This document shows positions 17,801 to 27,239 of a stretch of 64,000 nucleotides of DNA, one piece after another. The DNA lies in the NCBI RefSeq assembly GCF_019331675.1, contig NZ_JAHBBJ010000015.1, positions 1 to 64,000 of the forward strand, written 5' to 3'. How positions within the stretch are numbered: the first letter of the stretch is position 1; the number at the start of each line of letters is the position of its first letter. Origin of the DNA: Bifidobacterium miconisargentati. Lineage in GTDB: Bacteria; Actinomycetota; Actinomycetes; Actinomycetales; Bifidobacteriaceae. The translations under genes and the position numbers were made by a program. Under the pieces are notes generated by a model. The model was not told the DNA's origin. It worked only from the letters and a program-made list of their open reading frames with translations, and searched no databases.

Positions 17801-18649
17801 TCAGAATGTCATCAATACGGCCGCGAAAACGGCCAGGCTCGATGCCATCTCGACCAATCCCACCGCAATCGGTTTGATGTTGCGTTGCCGGGCAATCAGT
17901 GGCATGGCAATCGCCCTGGCCAGCAGCCACAGGCAGACAATCGCCGGCATCACGAACAATCGTCTGAATCCCAGCAGCCCCCACAGGCCGAATGCCGCGA
18001 CCAGCAGCGTGCCATGCCAAATCCACGAGGCCCAGAGATATCCTCTATTGCCGCGTTCCCGAATCATCGTCTTCACGAACAGCACCGACCCGAACTGGGT
18101 GAGCAGAAAGACGATGGCGGCAGGCAGACCGCCGTTGGCGAGCGCCGGATACTTCGCGTCTGCCGCATGGGTGCCGAACGAGCCGACGGCCATCGCCATG
18201 GTGCAGGCGGCGAGGATCGCGACCGAATTGCCCCAGAGCGTCCGTTCTCGGCGCAGCCATGCGGCGACGAACGACAATGCGGCCAGCGTGGCGTATAACG
18301 GCGCCCACCACAGGACCGCCGGGTGGAAGATCACGAATGGAAGCCCGGCCGCGGCAAGCAATACCGTATATACGGCAACCGGCGGCGCGTAGCGGCGCGC
18401 GAATCGTGACTTGAGCCAACGCGCTACGGTGAATTGCGTGCAGTAACACAACACCCATGCGGCGAACAGCCAGACGGTGACCGCGTTCGTGCCACCTGCG
18501 ATCATGCCGGCCAGCGCCGGCAGGAGCGCCATCGCCCATGCGCCGGGCTGATCGGGAATCCAGTCGCGAACGGCGGTTTTCCGGCGTGACGACGGGTGTG
18601 CTGCGGATGATGATGGCCGCCGCTGCAAGGTGGAGGGCTGTTCGCTCAT
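17801..18649 (-). CDS. YwiC-like family membrane protein
   Basis: 282 residues. After a short Arg/Ser-rich cytoplasmic N-terminus comes the YwiC-like family segment PDQPGAWAMALLPALAG, then about eight or nine hydrophobic helices covering the rest of the protein. Members are integral membrane proteins of unknown function, related in pattern to UbiA-type membrane proteins but without an obvious Asp-rich prenyl-diphosphate motif here. The start at 18649 lies 7 bases after TACCTT, a leaderless-type box; a TTG at 18658 is the alternative. Stands alone downstream of the acetolactate decarboxylase gene. Confidence 0.75.
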   Translation of the reverse strand: MSEQPSTLQRRPSSSAAHPSSRRKTAVRDWIPDQPGAWAMALLPALAGMIAGGTNAVTVWLFAAWVLCYCTQFTVARWLKSRFARRYAPPVAVYTVLLAAAGLPFVIFHPAVLWWAPLYATLAALSFVAAWLRRERTLWGNSVAILAACTMAMAVGSFGTHAADAKYPALANGGLPAAIVFLLTQFGSVLFVKTMIRERGNRGYLWASWIWHGTLLVAAFGLWGLLGFRRLFVMPAIVCLWLLARAIAMPLIARQRNIKPIAVGLVEMASSLAVFAAVLMTF

Positions 18650-18792
18650 GGTTCCCAAGGTATCAGGCCCGGGCCGTGTGCAACAGGGAGACTAGGCAAA
18701 TCTGTGCGGCAGGGCGAAGCCATGACTTGTCACATGTGCAAGAGGGGAGGCGGAGGAGGCAGACCATGGCACTAGTAATGGATTGTGTTGCC

Positions 18793-18812
18793 TATACGTA
18801 TATATACGTATA
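18793..18812. promoter_or_regulatory. 20-bp perfect AT-rich palindrome
   Basis: TATACGTATATATACGTATA reads the same on both strands; flanking GCC and GGC nearly extend the symmetry. It lies 18 bases beyond the stop of the acetolactate decarboxylase gene and about 145 bases upstream of the YwiC-like gene. It could be the terminator stem of the former or an operator for the latter. Confidence 0.45.
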
Positions 18813-18830
18813 AGGCACGCGCATGCGTCT

Positions 18831-19595
18831 TCAATGAGCGGTGTCCCCCTCGGCGCTGGTGATGGCCTCGGCGATGTTGTCCCGGCTGAAATCGTGGTTT
18901 CGATATTCCGGGTCGTCCACCGGCAGATGCGTGACCAGCGTGTCGAACACCTGGCTATAGATTTTGCCGTGGCCGAGCACCGCGTCGAGCACATGGCCGC
19001 CGAAGGTGTGGTCGTCGGAAAGGAAATGCTCGTGGAACCCGGCCACGGCCGCACCGTGGAACATCACGGGGGAGAAGTAGCCCAGCATGGTGCCGGTCAC
19101 GTCGTGGCGCAGGAAGATGGCCTGCCGGTCGGCAACCTCAAGCAACGTGGGGTAGGGCGCCTGCTGTTTGATGACGGCACGGGTCTTCATGAAGCTGAAC
19201 GTGCCGTGCACGATCACGGAGAAGAAGCTGTTGGCGCGGCCGTTGGCCTCCACGATGCGCTTGTTGAGCTCCTCGAGGCCGATATCCGTGCGCTCGCATT
19301 GGTATTGGTAGGCTGCACGGTGCGAATTGGCGAACGGCATGGTGAAGTCGTCCGGTACCCGTTCGGCCACGCCGGACTGTCCGATCTTGTAGGCGATGCC
19401 GTCCAGGATGATGAGCTCGCCGTCCAGCCCCTCGCCGGTGCCGATGCCGGTGTCGCCGTGCCTGAGCAGCTCGCCGATGGTGGTGGTGCCCTCCAGCAGG
19501 CCCGGCACCAGCAGTGCCAACGTGCCGTGCTGGTACAACACGTTCGCGCCGTGCTCGGTGATGGGACGGATGTTCTTGGCCAACGATTGCGTCAC
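18831..19595 (-). CDS. budA: Alpha-acetolactate decarboxylase
   Basis: 254 residues, normal size. It converts 2-acetolactate to acetoin in the cytoplasm, diverting it from valine/leucine synthesis. Family blocks: LYQHGTLALLVPGLLEGTTT, ELLRHGDTGIGTGEGLDGELIILDG and HGTFSFMKTRAV. The zinc ligands are in HDVTGTMLGYFSPV and VAGFHEHFLSDDHTFGGHVLD. All expected metal-binding His positions appear present. The GTG at 19595 is preferred because TAACGT lies 7 bases before it; a GTG at 19604 is an alternative. The symbols alsD and aldB are also used. No acetolactate synthase gene is nearby. Confidence 0.92.
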   Translation of the reverse strand: MTQSLAKNIRPITEHGANVLYQHGTLALLVPGLLEGTTTIGELLRHGDTGIGTGEGLDGELIILDGIAYKIGQSGVAERVPDDFTMPFANSHRAAYQYQCERTDIGLEELNKRIVEANGRANSFFSVIVHGTFSFMKTRAVIKQQAPYPTLLEVADRQAIFLRHDVTGTMLGYFSPVMFHGAAVAGFHEHFLSDDHTFGGHVLDAVLGHGKIYSQVFDTLVTHLPVDDPEYRNHDFSRDNIAEAITSAEGDTAH

Positions 19596-19942
19596 GCCAG
19601 TCACGTTAATAGCCCCGCCCGGCCCGCACAATCCCCGTCCTCCCGCTCCGGACGTGACTTTCGCCACGAACCGATTGGCGGCGACACGCCCGAGTTCCTC
19701 AGGCCGCCGTTTAGTCCCGCCCGAATGCTTAGATAAACAAGTTGCCTGATTTGGGCTCGCAAATTGGAATTAAAAAAGCGAGCGCAGGCCGGAGTGCTTC
19801 GAAGGGAGCGGATGCCGGAGACTGCGCACTGATGTGGATGACCGCCAGAGGACTCATGTCCAATGGAGGGCATTACGCGCCGGTGCCCTAGAAGCAGGTT
19901 GGTAAACAGTACAACGAACATCGCTAGAAAGGGCGGACGGCA
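19596..19942. other. Intergenic region with S10-operon leader
   Basis: 347 bases between divergent genes. TTGCCT (19742-19747) with a 17-base gap to TGGAAT (19765-19770) is a possible promoter of the ribosomal operon and leaves a leader of about 165 bases. GAAAGGG lies before rpsJ. No gene is seen. The leader may fold for ribosomal-protein feedback control, but I cannot assign a known leader family. Confidence 0.45.
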
Positions 19943-20251
19943 ATGGCGGGACAGAAAATCCGCATCAGGCTTAAGTCCTATGACCACGAGGTCATCGACC
20001 AATCGGCGAAGAAGATCGTCGAAACGGTGACGAACGCGGGCGCAACTGTTGTTGGCCCCGTTCCGCTGCCGACCGAGAAGAACGTCTTTGTTGTTATTCG
20101 TTCTCCTCACAAGTACAAGGATTCTCGCGAGCACTTCGAGATGCGCACTCACAAGCGTCTCATCGACATCGTGGACCCGACCCCCAAGGCCGTGGACTCT
20201 CTGATGCACATCGATCTGCCTGCGGACGTCAACATCGAGATCAAGCTGTAA
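19943..20251 (+). CDS. rpsJ: 30S ribosomal protein S10
   Basis: 102 residues, standard length. Signature [20 protein letters not shown] at the N-terminus and a central [23 protein letters not shown] typical of S10. First gene of the S10 operon (rpsJ-rplC-rplD-rplW-rplB-rpsS-rplV-rpsC-rplP-rpmC-rpsQ). Besides its place in the 30S head, S10 (NusE) joins the transcription antitermination complex. rplC starts 16 bases later. Confidence 0.97.
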   Translation: MAGQKIRIRLKSYDHEVIDQSAKKIVETVTNAGATVVGPVPLPTEKNVFVVIRSPHKYKDSREHFEMRTHKRLIDIVDPTPKAVDSLMHIDLPADVNIEIKL

Positions 20252-20267
20252 GGGAGGAGGAAGCATT

Positions 20268-20909
20268 ATGTCTAATCGCAAGGCTCTGCTGGGCAAGAAG
20301 CTCGGCATGTCCCAGGTGTGGGATGAGAACGGCTTCTTCGTGCCCGTCACGCTCGTCGACGTGTCCACCAACGTGGTGACCGCCGTCAAGACCGAGGAGA
20401 CCGACGGCTACAAGGCCGTGCAGCTCGGCTACGGCGCCATCGACCCGACCAAGGTGACCAAGCCGCTGGCTGGCCACTTCGCCAAGGCCGGTGTCACCCC
20501 GCGTCGCCACCTCGTCGAGGTGCGCACCGACAACGTCGAGGAGTTCGAGGCTGGCCAGGAACTGGCCGCCGACCTCTTCGAGGAAGGTGCCGAGGTCGAT
20601 GTGACCGGCACCACCAAGGGTAAGGGCTTCGCCGGCACCATCAAGCGCTGGGGCTTCAAGTCCTACCGTCGTTCCCACGGCTCTCACAAGAACGAGCGCC
20701 GTCCTGGCTCCGTGGGCGCATGCGCCACTCCGAGCCGTATTCTCAAGGGCAAGCGCATGGCTGGCCGCATGGGTCATGTGACCTCCACCGTGCAGAACCT
20801 GACCGTCGTCTCCGCTGATGTCGAGAACGGCATCATCGCCATCAAGGGTGCCGTCCCCGGCCCCAAGGGCGGCATCGTTCTCGTCCGCTCGGCTGTGAAG
20901 GGAGCCTGA
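20268..20909 (+). CDS. rplC: 50S ribosomal protein L3
   Basis: 213 residues, normal. Starts [20 protein letters not shown] and contains the conserved loop [36 protein letters not shown] and [14 protein letters not shown], which reaches toward the peptidyl transferase centre. One of the first proteins to bind 23S rRNA. A strong GGAGGAGG sequence precedes the ATG; the gap to rplD is 6 bases. Confidence 0.97.
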   Translation: MSNRKALLGKKLGMSQVWDENGFFVPVTLVDVSTNVVTAVKTEETDGYKAVQLGYGAIDPTKVTKPLAGHFAKAGVTPRRHLVEVRTDNVEEFEAGQELAADLFEEGAEVDVTGTTKGKGFAGTIKRWGFKSYRRSHGSHKNERRPGSVGACATPSRILKGKRMAGRMGHVTSTVQNLTVVSADVENGIIAIKGAVPGPKGGIVLVRSAVKGA

Positions 20910-20915
20910 TAAACC

Positions 20916-21575
20916 ATGGCAAACGTTACTCTGAACGTCACCGACGCCAAGGGCCAGGCCACCGGTACCATCGAAGCCCCCGCTGAGCTCTTCGGTATCT
21001 CCAACGAGGATATCCAGGCTCACGTGCCGCTGGTCCACCAGGTCGTCATCGCCCAGCTCGCGGCTGCCCGCCAGGGCACCCACGCCGTCAAGAACCAGTC
21101 CAAGGTCTCCGGCGGCGGCAAGAAGCCGTGGAAGCAGAAGGGCACCGGTCGCGCTCGTCAGGGCTCGACCCGCGCTCCGCAGTGGGTCCACGGTGGCGTC
21201 ATCCACGGCCCGGTGCCGCGTAGCTACGCCCAGCGCACCCCCAAGAAGATGAAGGCCGCGGCCCTGCGCTACGTCCTGTCCGATCGCGCCAACGCCGGTC
21301 GCATCGCCGTTGTGGACTTCGGCATCACCGATACCCCGTCCACCAAGGCCGCTCTCGCCGCGCTGAACCCGATCACCGCCGACAAGTTCGCCACGATTGT
21401 CTTCACTCGCGACAACATCAACGAGTGGCTCTCCGTGCGCAACCTGCCGAACGTTCACCCGATTTTCGTCGATCAGCTCAACACGTACGACGTGGTCACC
21501 GCGCAGTACGTGGTCTTCACCAAGGAAGCCTTCGAGGCTTTCGTGGCTGCCAAGACCGAGCCGAAGGAGGCCTGA
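20916..21575 (+). CDS. rplD: 50S ribosomal protein L4
   Basis: 219 residues. Conserved elongated loop VSGGGKKPWKQKGTGRARQGS near residues 64-84 (lines the exit tunnel in known structures) and PRSYAQRTPKKMKAAAL. In E. coli L4 represses its own operon; whether that applies here cannot be seen. Its Shine-Dalgarno lies inside the end of rplC; rplW follows after 5 bases. Confidence 0.96.
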   Translation: MANVTLNVTDAKGQATGTIEAPAELFGISNEDIQAHVPLVHQVVIAQLAAARQGTHAVKNQSKVSGGGKKPWKQKGTGRARQGSTRAPQWVHGGVIHGPVPRSYAQRTPKKMKAAALRYVLSDRANAGRIAVVDFGITDTPSTKAALAALNPITADKFATIVFTRDNINEWLSVRNLPNVHPIFVDQLNTYDVVTAQYVVFTKEAFEAFVAAKTEPKEA

Positions 21576-21580
21576 TTTAG

Positions 21581-21877
21581 ATGGTCGCTATCCACAAGCC
21601 CGCTCACGACGTGATCCTGAAGCCCGTCGTCTCCGAGAAGAGCTACGCCGCTTCCGACCGTGGCCAGTACACCTTCGTGGTTGCTAAGGACGCCAACAAG
21701 GTCCAGATCAAGCAGGCAATCGAAGAGATCTTCAAGGTCAAGGTGACGAACGTCAACACCCTCAACCGCGCTGGCAAGAAGCAGCGCACCCGCACCGGTT
21801 TCGGCTACCGTGCTTCCCAGAAGCGCGCGATCGTGACCGTCGCCGAGGGCCAGACGATCGACATCTTCGGCAACTGA
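21581..21877 (+). CDS. rplW: 50S ribosomal protein L23
   Basis: 98 residues, standard. Begins [16 protein letters not shown], the L23 signature, and has [21 protein letters not shown] in the basic extension. It sits at the tunnel exit and is the docking site for trigger factor and SRP in known ribosomes. AAGGAGG precedes the ATG within the rplD end. Confidence 0.96.
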   Translation: MVAIHKPAHDVILKPVVSEKSYAASDRGQYTFVVAKDANKVQIKQAIEEIFKVKVTNVNTLNRAGKKQRTRTGFGYRASQKRAIVTVAEGQTIDIFGN

Positions 21878-21913
21878 AGGCTAGCCGAGAAAAGTTAAAG
21901 GAAGAACTACATT

Positions 21914-22744
21914 ATGGCTATCCGCGTTTACAAGCCGACGACCGCAGGCCGCCGCAACGCTTCTGTCTCGGATTTCTCCGAGCTGACGCGCTCCACGCCT
22001 GAGAAGTCGCTGGTTCGCAAGAACTCCAAGACCGGCGGTCGTAACTCCTACGGCCGTATCACCTCCCGTCACCGCGGTGGCGGCCACAAGCGCCAGTACC
22101 GTCTCATCGACTTCAAGCGTTGGGACAAGGACGGCGTGCCCGCCAAGGTTGCCGAGATCGAGTACGATCCGAACCGTTCCGCCCGCATCGCCCTCCTGCA
22201 CTTCGCTGATGGCGAGAAGCGCTACATCATCGCGCCGAAGGGCATCAAGCAGGGTGACGTCATCGAGACCGGTGCCCAGGCCGATATCAAGCCGGGCAAC
22301 AACCTGCCGCTGGCCAACATCCCGACCGGTACCGTGGTCCACGCGATCGAGCTCCGCCCGCTCGGCGGCGCCAAGATCGCCCGCTCCGCCGGTGCCGCCG
22401 TCCAGCTCGTCGCCAAGGATGGCGCCTACGCCCAGCTGCGTATGCCGTCCGGCGAAATCCGCAACGTCGATGCGCGCTGCCGCGCCACCATCGGCGAGGT
22501 CGGCAACGAGGACCACGCCAACATCCAGCTCGGCAAGGCTGGCCGCGCCCGCTGGATCGGCCACCGTCCGATCACCCGTGGTGAGTCCATGAACCCGGTC
22601 GACCACCCGCACGGCGGTCGTACCCGCGGTGGTAAGCCGCCGGTCTCTCCGTGGGGCAAGGGCGAGGTTCGTACTCGTCGTCCGAAGAAGGCTTCGAACA
22701 AGATGATTGTTCGTCGCCGTCCGTCCGGCAAGAACCGCAAGTAA
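21914..22744 (+). CDS. rplB: 50S ribosomal protein L2
   Basis: 276 residues, normal. Conserved N-terminal [20 protein letters not shown], a central rRNA-binding domain, and the C-terminal [10 protein letters not shown] motif (near residue 228), whose His is linked to peptidyl-transferase integrity. A basic [15 protein letters not shown] tail ends the protein. 36 bases separate it from rplW, with AAAGGAAG as binding site. Confidence 0.97.
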   Translation: MAIRVYKPTTAGRRNASVSDFSELTRSTPEKSLVRKNSKTGGRNSYGRITSRHRGGGHKRQYRLIDFKRWDKDGVPAKVAEIEYDPNRSARIALLHFADGEKRYIIAPKGIKQGDVIETGAQADIKPGNNLPLANIPTGTVVHAIELRPLGGAKIARSAGAAVQLVAKDGAYAQLRMPSGEIRNVDARCRATIGEVGNEDHANIQLGKAGRARWIGHRPITRGESMNPVDHPHGGRTRGGKPPVSPWGKGEVRTRRPKKASNKMIVRRRPSGKNRK

Positions 22745-22759
22745 GGGAGTATCGAGAAG

Positions 22760-23038
22760 ATGACTCGTAGCATCAAGAAGGGCCCCTTCGTCGACGCCCA
22801 CTTGCAGAAGAAAGTCGACGAGCAGAACGAGAAGGGCACCAAGAACGTCATCAAGACGTGGTCCCGTCGTTCGATGATCACCCCTGACTTCATCGGACAC
22901 ACCTTCGCCGTTCACGATGGTCGCAAGCATGTCCCGGTGTTCGTCACCGAGGCCATGGTTGGTCACAAGCTGGGTGAGTTCGCCCCCACGAAGACCTTCA
23001 AGGGTCACGTGAAGGACGACAAGAAGGCCCGCCGCTAA
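22760..23038 (+). CDS. rpsS: 30S ribosomal protein S19
   Basis: 92 residues. [17 protein letters not shown] at the start and [27 protein letters not shown] in the middle are the S19 signatures. It sits in the 30S head at the bridge to the 50S central protuberance. GGGAGT precedes the ATG; the gap to rplB is 15 bases. Confidence 0.97.
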   Translation: MTRSIKKGPFVDAHLQKKVDEQNEKGTKNVIKTWSRRSMITPDFIGHTFAVHDGRKHVPVFVTEAMVGHKLGEFAPTKTFKGHVKDDKKARR

Positions 23039-23055
23039 AGGATAAGGAAAAGAAC

Positions 23056-23415
23056 ATGGAAGCTAAAGCAATCGCTCGTCACGTCCGCGTGACGCCGCGC
23101 AAGGCTCGCCGCATGGTCGACCTCATCCGCGGCAAGAAGGCGACCGAAGCCGTCACCATTTTGAAGTTCGCCCCTCAGGCCGCGGCCCTGCCGGTCCGCA
23201 AGACCCTGGAGAGCGCCATCGCCAACGCCCGCGTGAAGGCCGACAAGGCCGGCGAGCCGTTCCGCGAGAACGACCTGTACATCAAGGAGACCTTCGTTGA
23301 CGAAGGCGTGACCCTCAAGCGCTTCCGCGCTCGTGCCCAGGGCCGTGCCGCTCGCATCAACAAGCGCACCTCCCACATCACGGTCGTCGTGGCTAACAAG
23401 GAAGGAGCCCGCTAA
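23056..23415 (+). CDS. rplV: 50S ribosomal protein L22
   Basis: 119 residues. Typical opening [20 protein letters not shown] and C-terminal [23 protein letters not shown]; the beta-hairpin that lines the exit tunnel is intact. Only 2 bases separate its stop from the rpsC start, and the rpsC Shine-Dalgarno (AAGGAAGGAG) lies inside its end. Confidence 0.97.
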   Translation: MEAKAIARHVRVTPRKARRMVDLIRGKKATEAVTILKFAPQAAALPVRKTLESAIANARVKADKAGEPFRENDLYIKETFVDEGVTLKRFRARAQGRAARINKRTSHITVVVANKEGAR

Positions 23416-23417
23416 AG

Positions 23418-24215
23418 ATGGGTCAGAAGATCAATCCGTTTGGCTACCGTCTGGGCATCACCGAGAACCACCGCTCCAAGTGGTTCTCCGACTCCAACAA
23501 GGCCGGCGAACGCTACCGCGACTTCGTGCTTGAGGACGATCAGATCCGCAAGGAGATGAACAAGGACCTCGAGCGCGCCGGCGTGAGCAAGATCGTGATC
23601 GAGCGCACCCGTGACCGCGTCCGCGTCGACATTCACACCGCCCGTCCGGGCATCGTGATCGGTCGCCGTGGCGCCGAGGCCGAGAAGGTCCGCGCCAAGC
23701 TGGAGAAGATGACCGGCAAGCAGGTTCAGCTCAACATCTTCGAGGTCAAGAACGCCGCGCTGGACGCCCAGCTCGTCGCTCAGGGCATCGCCGAGCAGCT
23801 GACCAACCGCGTCACCTTCCGTCGTGCCATGCGCAAGGCCCAGCAGGACGCAATGCGCGCCGGTGCCAAGGGTATCCGCATCAAGCTCTCCGGCCGCCTC
23901 GGCGGTGCGGAAATGAGCCGTTCCGAGTTCTACCGTGAGGGCCGCGTTCCGCTGCAGACCCTCCGCGCCCTCATCGATTACGGTTTCTTTGAGGCCAAGA
24001 CCACGTACGGCCGCATCGGCGTCAAGGTCTGGATCTACAAGGGCGACATGACCGAATCCGAGTTCGAAGAGCAGCAGGCTCAGCAGAACAACAACCGCCC
24101 GGGCCGTCGCGGCGATCGCCGTCCGCGCCGTGGCAACCGTTCTGCCGCCCCGCAGGCTGCCGAGGCCGCGAAGGCCGAGGCTCCCGCTGCCGAAGCTGCA
24201 GAGACGAAGGAGTGA
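23418..24215 (+). CDS. rpsC: 30S ribosomal protein S3
   Basis: 265 residues, longer than the ~230 of E. coli because of a C-terminal tail rich in Arg/Pro then Ala/Glu ([15 protein letters not shown] and beyond), as in many actinobacteria. KH domain motif [19 protein letters not shown] near residue 75; second-domain signature [20 protein letters not shown] near 151. It helps form the mRNA entry site of the 30S subunit. Confidence 0.97.
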   Translation: MGQKINPFGYRLGITENHRSKWFSDSNKAGERYRDFVLEDDQIRKEMNKDLERAGVSKIVIERTRDRVRVDIHTARPGIVIGRRGAEAEKVRAKLEKMTGKQVQLNIFEVKNAALDAQLVAQGIAEQLTNRVTFRRAMRKAQQDAMRAGAKGIRIKLSGRLGGAEMSRSEFYREGRVPLQTLRALIDYGFFEAKTTYGRIGVKVWIYKGDMTESEFEEQQAQQNNNRPGRRGDRRPRRGNRSAAPQAAEAAKAEAPAAEAAETKE

Positions 24216-24221
24216 GCAAGA

Positions 24222-24641
24222 ATGCTTATCCCCAAGAGGACTAAGTACCGCAAGCAGCACCGCCCCGTGCGTTCTGGCATGTCCAAGGGCGGCAACGAGA
24301 TCAACTTCGGTGATTTCGCCATCCAGTCCCTCGCCCCGGCCTACGTGACCAACCGTCAGATCGAAGCCGCCCGTATCGCCATGACCCGCTACATCAAGCG
24401 TGGTGGCCGCGTGTGGATCACGGTCTTCCCGGATCGTCCGCTGACCAAGCACGCCCTCGGCGCCCGAATGGGTTCCGGTAAGGGTGCCCCGGAGTTCTGG
24501 GTCGCCAACATCCGTCCCGGTCGTGTGATGTTCGAGATCGGTGGCGTGTCCGAGGATGTCGCTCGCGAGGCCCTGCGCCGCGCCATCGACAAGCTCCCGA
24601 TGAAGTGCCGCATTATCGCACGTGAAGGTGGTGATATCTGA
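24222..24641 (+). CDS. rplP: 50S ribosomal protein L16
   Basis: 139 residues, standard. Begins [14 protein letters not shown]; contains [20 protein letters not shown], the L16 signature near the A-site tRNA elbow. GAAGGAG precedes the ATG. Its TGA stop overlaps the rpmC ATG by one base, so the two are probably coupled in translation. Confidence 0.97.
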   Translation: MLIPKRTKYRKQHRPVRSGMSKGGNEINFGDFAIQSLAPAYVTNRQIEAARIAMTRYIKRGGRVWITVFPDRPLTKHALGARMGSGKGAPEFWVANIRPGRVMFEIGGVSEDVAREALRRAIDKLPMKCRIIAREGGDI

Positions 24642-24892
24642 TGGCAGTCGGTACCGCTGAGTACTCCATCAAGAATCTCAACGAGAAGACCAACGAGGAG
24701 ATCGAGGGCTTCCTGAAGAAGTCCAAGGAAGAGCTGTTCAACCTGCGCTTCCAGTCCGCCACCGGTCAGCTCGATAACACTGCCCGTCTCAAGGCCGTCA
24801 AGCACGATATCGCCCGCATGTACACCGTGCTGCGCGAGCGCGAGCTTGGCATCAGCCAGGAGCCGGCCGCTACCGAATCCAAGGAGAAGTGA
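24641..24892 (+). CDS. rpmC: 50S ribosomal protein L29
   Basis: 83 residues. Conserved core [40 protein letters not shown] with short extensions at both ends. Located at the tunnel exit next to L23. Overlaps the rplP stop by one base and ends 2 bases before rpsQ. Confidence 0.96.
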   Translation: MAVGTAEYSIKNLNEKTNEEIEGFLKKSKEELFNLRFQSATGQLDNTARLKAVKHDIARMYTVLRERELGISQEPAATESKEK

Positions 24893-24894
24893 TT

Positions 24895-25155
24895 ATGGCT
24901 GAAGAGCGTAACTTCCGTAAGGTTCGCCGCGGCTACGTCGTGTCCGAAGCCATGGACAAGACGATCACCGTCGAGCTCGAGAAGCGCGCGACCCACCCGC
25001 TGTACGGCAAGGTTGTGCGTACCACCAAGAAGGTCAAGGCCCATGATGAACACAACGAAGCCCACGTTGGCGACCTCGTGAGTATCATGGAGACTCGTCC
25101 TCTGAGCAAGACCAAGCGCTGGCGTCTCGAGTCCATCATCGAGCGCGCCAAGTAA
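24895..25155 (+). CDS. rpsQ: 30S ribosomal protein S17
   Basis: 86 residues. [21 protein letters not shown] and [29 protein letters not shown] are S17 signatures of this OB-fold primary 16S-binding protein. The ATG at 24895 is preferred over the frame start at 24889 because AAGGAGAAG is well placed for it. Last gene of the S10 operon; a long hairpin follows before rplN. Confidence 0.96.
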   Translation: MAEERNFRKVRRGYVVSEAMDKTITVELEKRATHPLYGKVVRTTKKVKAHDEHNEAHVGDLVSIMETRPLSKTKRWRLESIIERAK

Positions 25156-25181
25156 AAACAAGTTCGGCAAGGCTCGCCGTC

Positions 25182-25234
25182 CACCGGGCGCGGTTAGATA
25201 GATGTTCTGTGCGTTTATCCGACCGCGCCCGGTG
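25182..25234. promoter_or_regulatory. 13-bp hairpin between rpsQ and rplN
   Basis: CACCGGGCGCGGT (25182-25194) pairs perfectly with 25222-25234 around a 27-base AT-richer loop. There is no T-run, so it is not a classical terminator. It sits exactly at the S10/spc boundary and could be an attenuator, an RNA processing site or a protein-binding leader. Confidence 0.6.
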
Positions 25235-25267
25235 TGCGGGGAGAACCAGCTCGGCTAAGGAGAATCA

Positions 25268-25636
25268 ATGATTCAGCAGGAAACGCGGCTTCATGTCGCC
25301 GACAACACGGGTGCGAAGGAACTCCTCGCCATCCGCGTGCTCGGCGGATCGAAGCGACGCTATGCCGGCATCGGCGACGTGATCGTCGCCTCCGTCAAGG
25401 ATGCGATCCCTGGCGGGTCGGTCAAGAAGGGCGATGTGGTCAAGGCCGTCGTCGTCCGTACTGTCAAGGAATCCCGTCGTGCGGACGGTTCCTACATCAA
25501 GTTCGACGAGAACGCCGCCGTCATTCTCGGCTCCGGCCGTGAACCGAAGGGCACTCGTATCTTCGGACCGGTTGGTCGTGAACTGCGTGAGCACAAGTTC
25601 ATGAAGATCGTGTCCCTCGCCCCGGAGGTGATCTGA
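25268..25636 (+). CDS. rplN: 50S ribosomal protein L14
   Basis: 122 residues, standard. [33 protein letters not shown] at the start and [23 protein letters not shown] at the end are diagnostic. It contacts 16S rRNA at an intersubunit bridge. First gene of the spc block; preceded by AAGGAG and the 13-bp hairpin. rplX starts 2 bases after the stop. Confidence 0.97.
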
Positions 25637-25637
25637 C

Positions 25638-25973
25638 ATGGTAGCCAAGATCAAGAGCGGCGACCTGGTGAAGGTCATCCGCGGCAAGGACCGCGGCAAG
25701 GAAGGCACCGTCAAGCAGGTGCTGCCGAACGACCGACTGATCGTCGAAGGCGTGCAGATCGTCAAGAAGCACGTGCGCGCCACGCAGCAGGGCCAGCAGG
25801 CTGGCATCGTCTCCGTCGAGGCTCCGATCCATCGCTCCAACGTGATGGTCATCGACCCGGAGACCAAGCAGCCGACCCGCGTGGGCGTCACCATCAAGGA
25901 AGAGGCGCGTGACGGCAAGGTGAAGACCGTGCGCGTGCGCGTCGCCAAGAAGTCCGGAAAGGAGCTGGCATGA
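25638..25973 (+). CDS. rplX: 50S ribosomal protein L24
   Basis: 111 residues. KOW motif [23 protein letters not shown] at the N-terminus and [15 protein letters not shown], both L24 hallmarks. An assembly initiator near the tunnel exit. Its last four bases ATGA overlap the start of rplE, indicating translational coupling. Confidence 0.97.
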   Translation: MVAKIKSGDLVKVIRGKDRGKEGTVKQVLPNDRLIVEGVQIVKKHVRATQQGQQAGIVSVEAPIHRSNVMVIDPETKQPTRVGVTIKEEARDGKVKTVRVRVAKKSGKELA

Positions 25974-26545
25974 CCGATACTACCGTCGTCGAAGCGCCGG
26001 CCACCCCGCGCTTGAAGGTCAAGTACAACGAGCAGATCATCCCTGAGCTGGAGAAGGAGTTCAAGTACTCCAACCCGATGCAGGTCGCTCGTGTGCAGAA
26101 GGTCGTCGTCTCCATGGGTGTTGGTGCCGCCGCTCGCGACTCCAAGCTCATCGAAGGCGCCGTCAAGGATCTCACCGTGATCACCGGTCAGAAGCCGAAG
26201 ATCACCAAGGCCAAGAAGTCCGTCGCTCAGTTCCACCTGCGTGAGGGCCAGGCCATCGGTGCGTACGTCACCCTGCGTGGCGACCGCATGTGGGAGTTCC
26301 TGGATCGTCTGCTGACCCTGGCGCTGCCCCGTATCCGCGACTTCCGCGGCATCAACGGCCACCAGTTCGATGGCCAGGGCAACTACAACTTTGGTCTCAC
26401 CGAGCAGTCCATGTTCCACGAGATCGATCCCGATTCGATCGATCACGTGCGCGGTATGGACATCACTGTGGTGACCTCCACCAAGGACGACAAGGAAGCC
26501 TACGCGCTGCTCAAGCACCTCGGCTTCCCCTTCAAGGAGAACTGA
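25970..26545 (+). CDS. rplE: 50S ribosomal protein L5
   Basis: 191 residues. Conserved [43 protein letters not shown] and [21 protein letters not shown] blocks. Binds 5S rRNA in the central protuberance. Slightly extended N-terminus ([15 protein letters not shown]). Overlaps rplX by 4 bases; rpsZ (S14) begins one base after its stop. Confidence 0.97.
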   Translation: MTDTTVVEAPATPRLKVKYNEQIIPELEKEFKYSNPMQVARVQKVVVSMGVGAAARDSKLIEGAVKDLTVITGQKPKITKAKKSVAQFHLREGQAIGAYVTLRGDRMWEFLDRLLTLALPRIRDFRGINGHQFDGQGNYNFGLTEQSMFHEIDPDSIDHVRGMDITVVTSTKDDKEAYALLKHLGFPFKEN

Positions 26546-26546
26546 T

Positions 26547-26732
26547 ATGGCAAAAACCGCTCTGAAGAACAAGGCGGCCGGCAAGCCGAAGTTCAAGGTT
26601 CGCGCCTACACGCGCTGCCAGGTTTGTGGTCGTCCCCACTCCGTCTACCGCAAGTTCGGCCTGTGCCGCATCTGCCTTCGTGAGAAGGCTCACCGCGGCG
26701 AGCTGCCCGGCGTTACGAAGTCCAGTTGGTAA
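26547..26732 (+). CDS. rpsZ: 30S ribosomal protein S14 type Z (zinc-binding)
   Basis: 61 residues, the short zinc-containing form. Four cysteines in CQVC...CRIC (about residues 24-43) form the zinc site, and [12 protein letters not shown] is the conserved tail. A zinc-free S14 paralogue often exists elsewhere in such genomes under Zur control; none is in this window. Located in the 30S head. Confidence 0.96.
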   Translation: MAKTALKNKAAGKPKFKVRAYTRCQVCGRPHSVYRKFGLCRICLREKAHRGELPGVTKSSW

Positions 26733-26823
26733 ACATCGACGCTGAAGGTCCGCGGCCCGATCGCTTCCACAAGTGAAGCGTGAGGGCGGCGGAAACCATA
26801 GCGAGAAAGGGCAACAAGCCCAA

Positions 26824-27222
26824 ATGACAATGACAGATCCGATCGCAGACATGCTGACTCGTCTGCGTAACGCGAGCGCGGCTAAGCACGAAACCGTGGA
26901 TATGCCGTACTCCAAGTTCAAGGCGAACATCGCCGAGATCCTGAAGCGTGAAGGCTACATCAAGGACTTCACCGCCAAGGAAGCCAAGGTCGGCCAGACT
27001 CTTGAGGTCACCCTCAAGTACGGTCCGAACGGTGAGCGTTCCATTCAGGGCATCAAGCGCATCTCCAAGCCGGGCCTGCGTCGCTACGCCAAGTCCGACT
27101 CCCTGCCGATGCCGCTCGGTGGTCTGGGTATCGCCATCATCTCGACCTCCTCGGGACTGCTGACTCAGAAGGAATGCCTCGACCGAGGCATTGGCGGCGA
27201 GATTGTCGCCTTCGTGTGGTGA
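26824..27222 (+). CDS. rpsH: 30S ribosomal protein S8
   Basis: 132 residues. [18 protein letters not shown] at the start and [24 protein letters not shown]...[17 protein letters not shown] at the end are diagnostic. The ATG at 26824 is chosen because GAGAAAGGG precedes it and homology starts there; the frame extends 51 bases further upstream. In E. coli S8 represses the spc operon. A 91-base gap separates it from the S14 gene. Confidence 0.97.
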   Translation: MTMTDPIADMLTRLRNASAAKHETVDMPYSKFKANIAEILKREGYIKDFTAKEAKVGQTLEVTLKYGPNGERSIQGIKRISKPGLRRYAKSDSLPMPLGGLGIAIISTSSGLLTQKECLDRGIGGEIVAFVW

Positions 27223-27239
27223 GAAAGGAGAGCTGAAAC

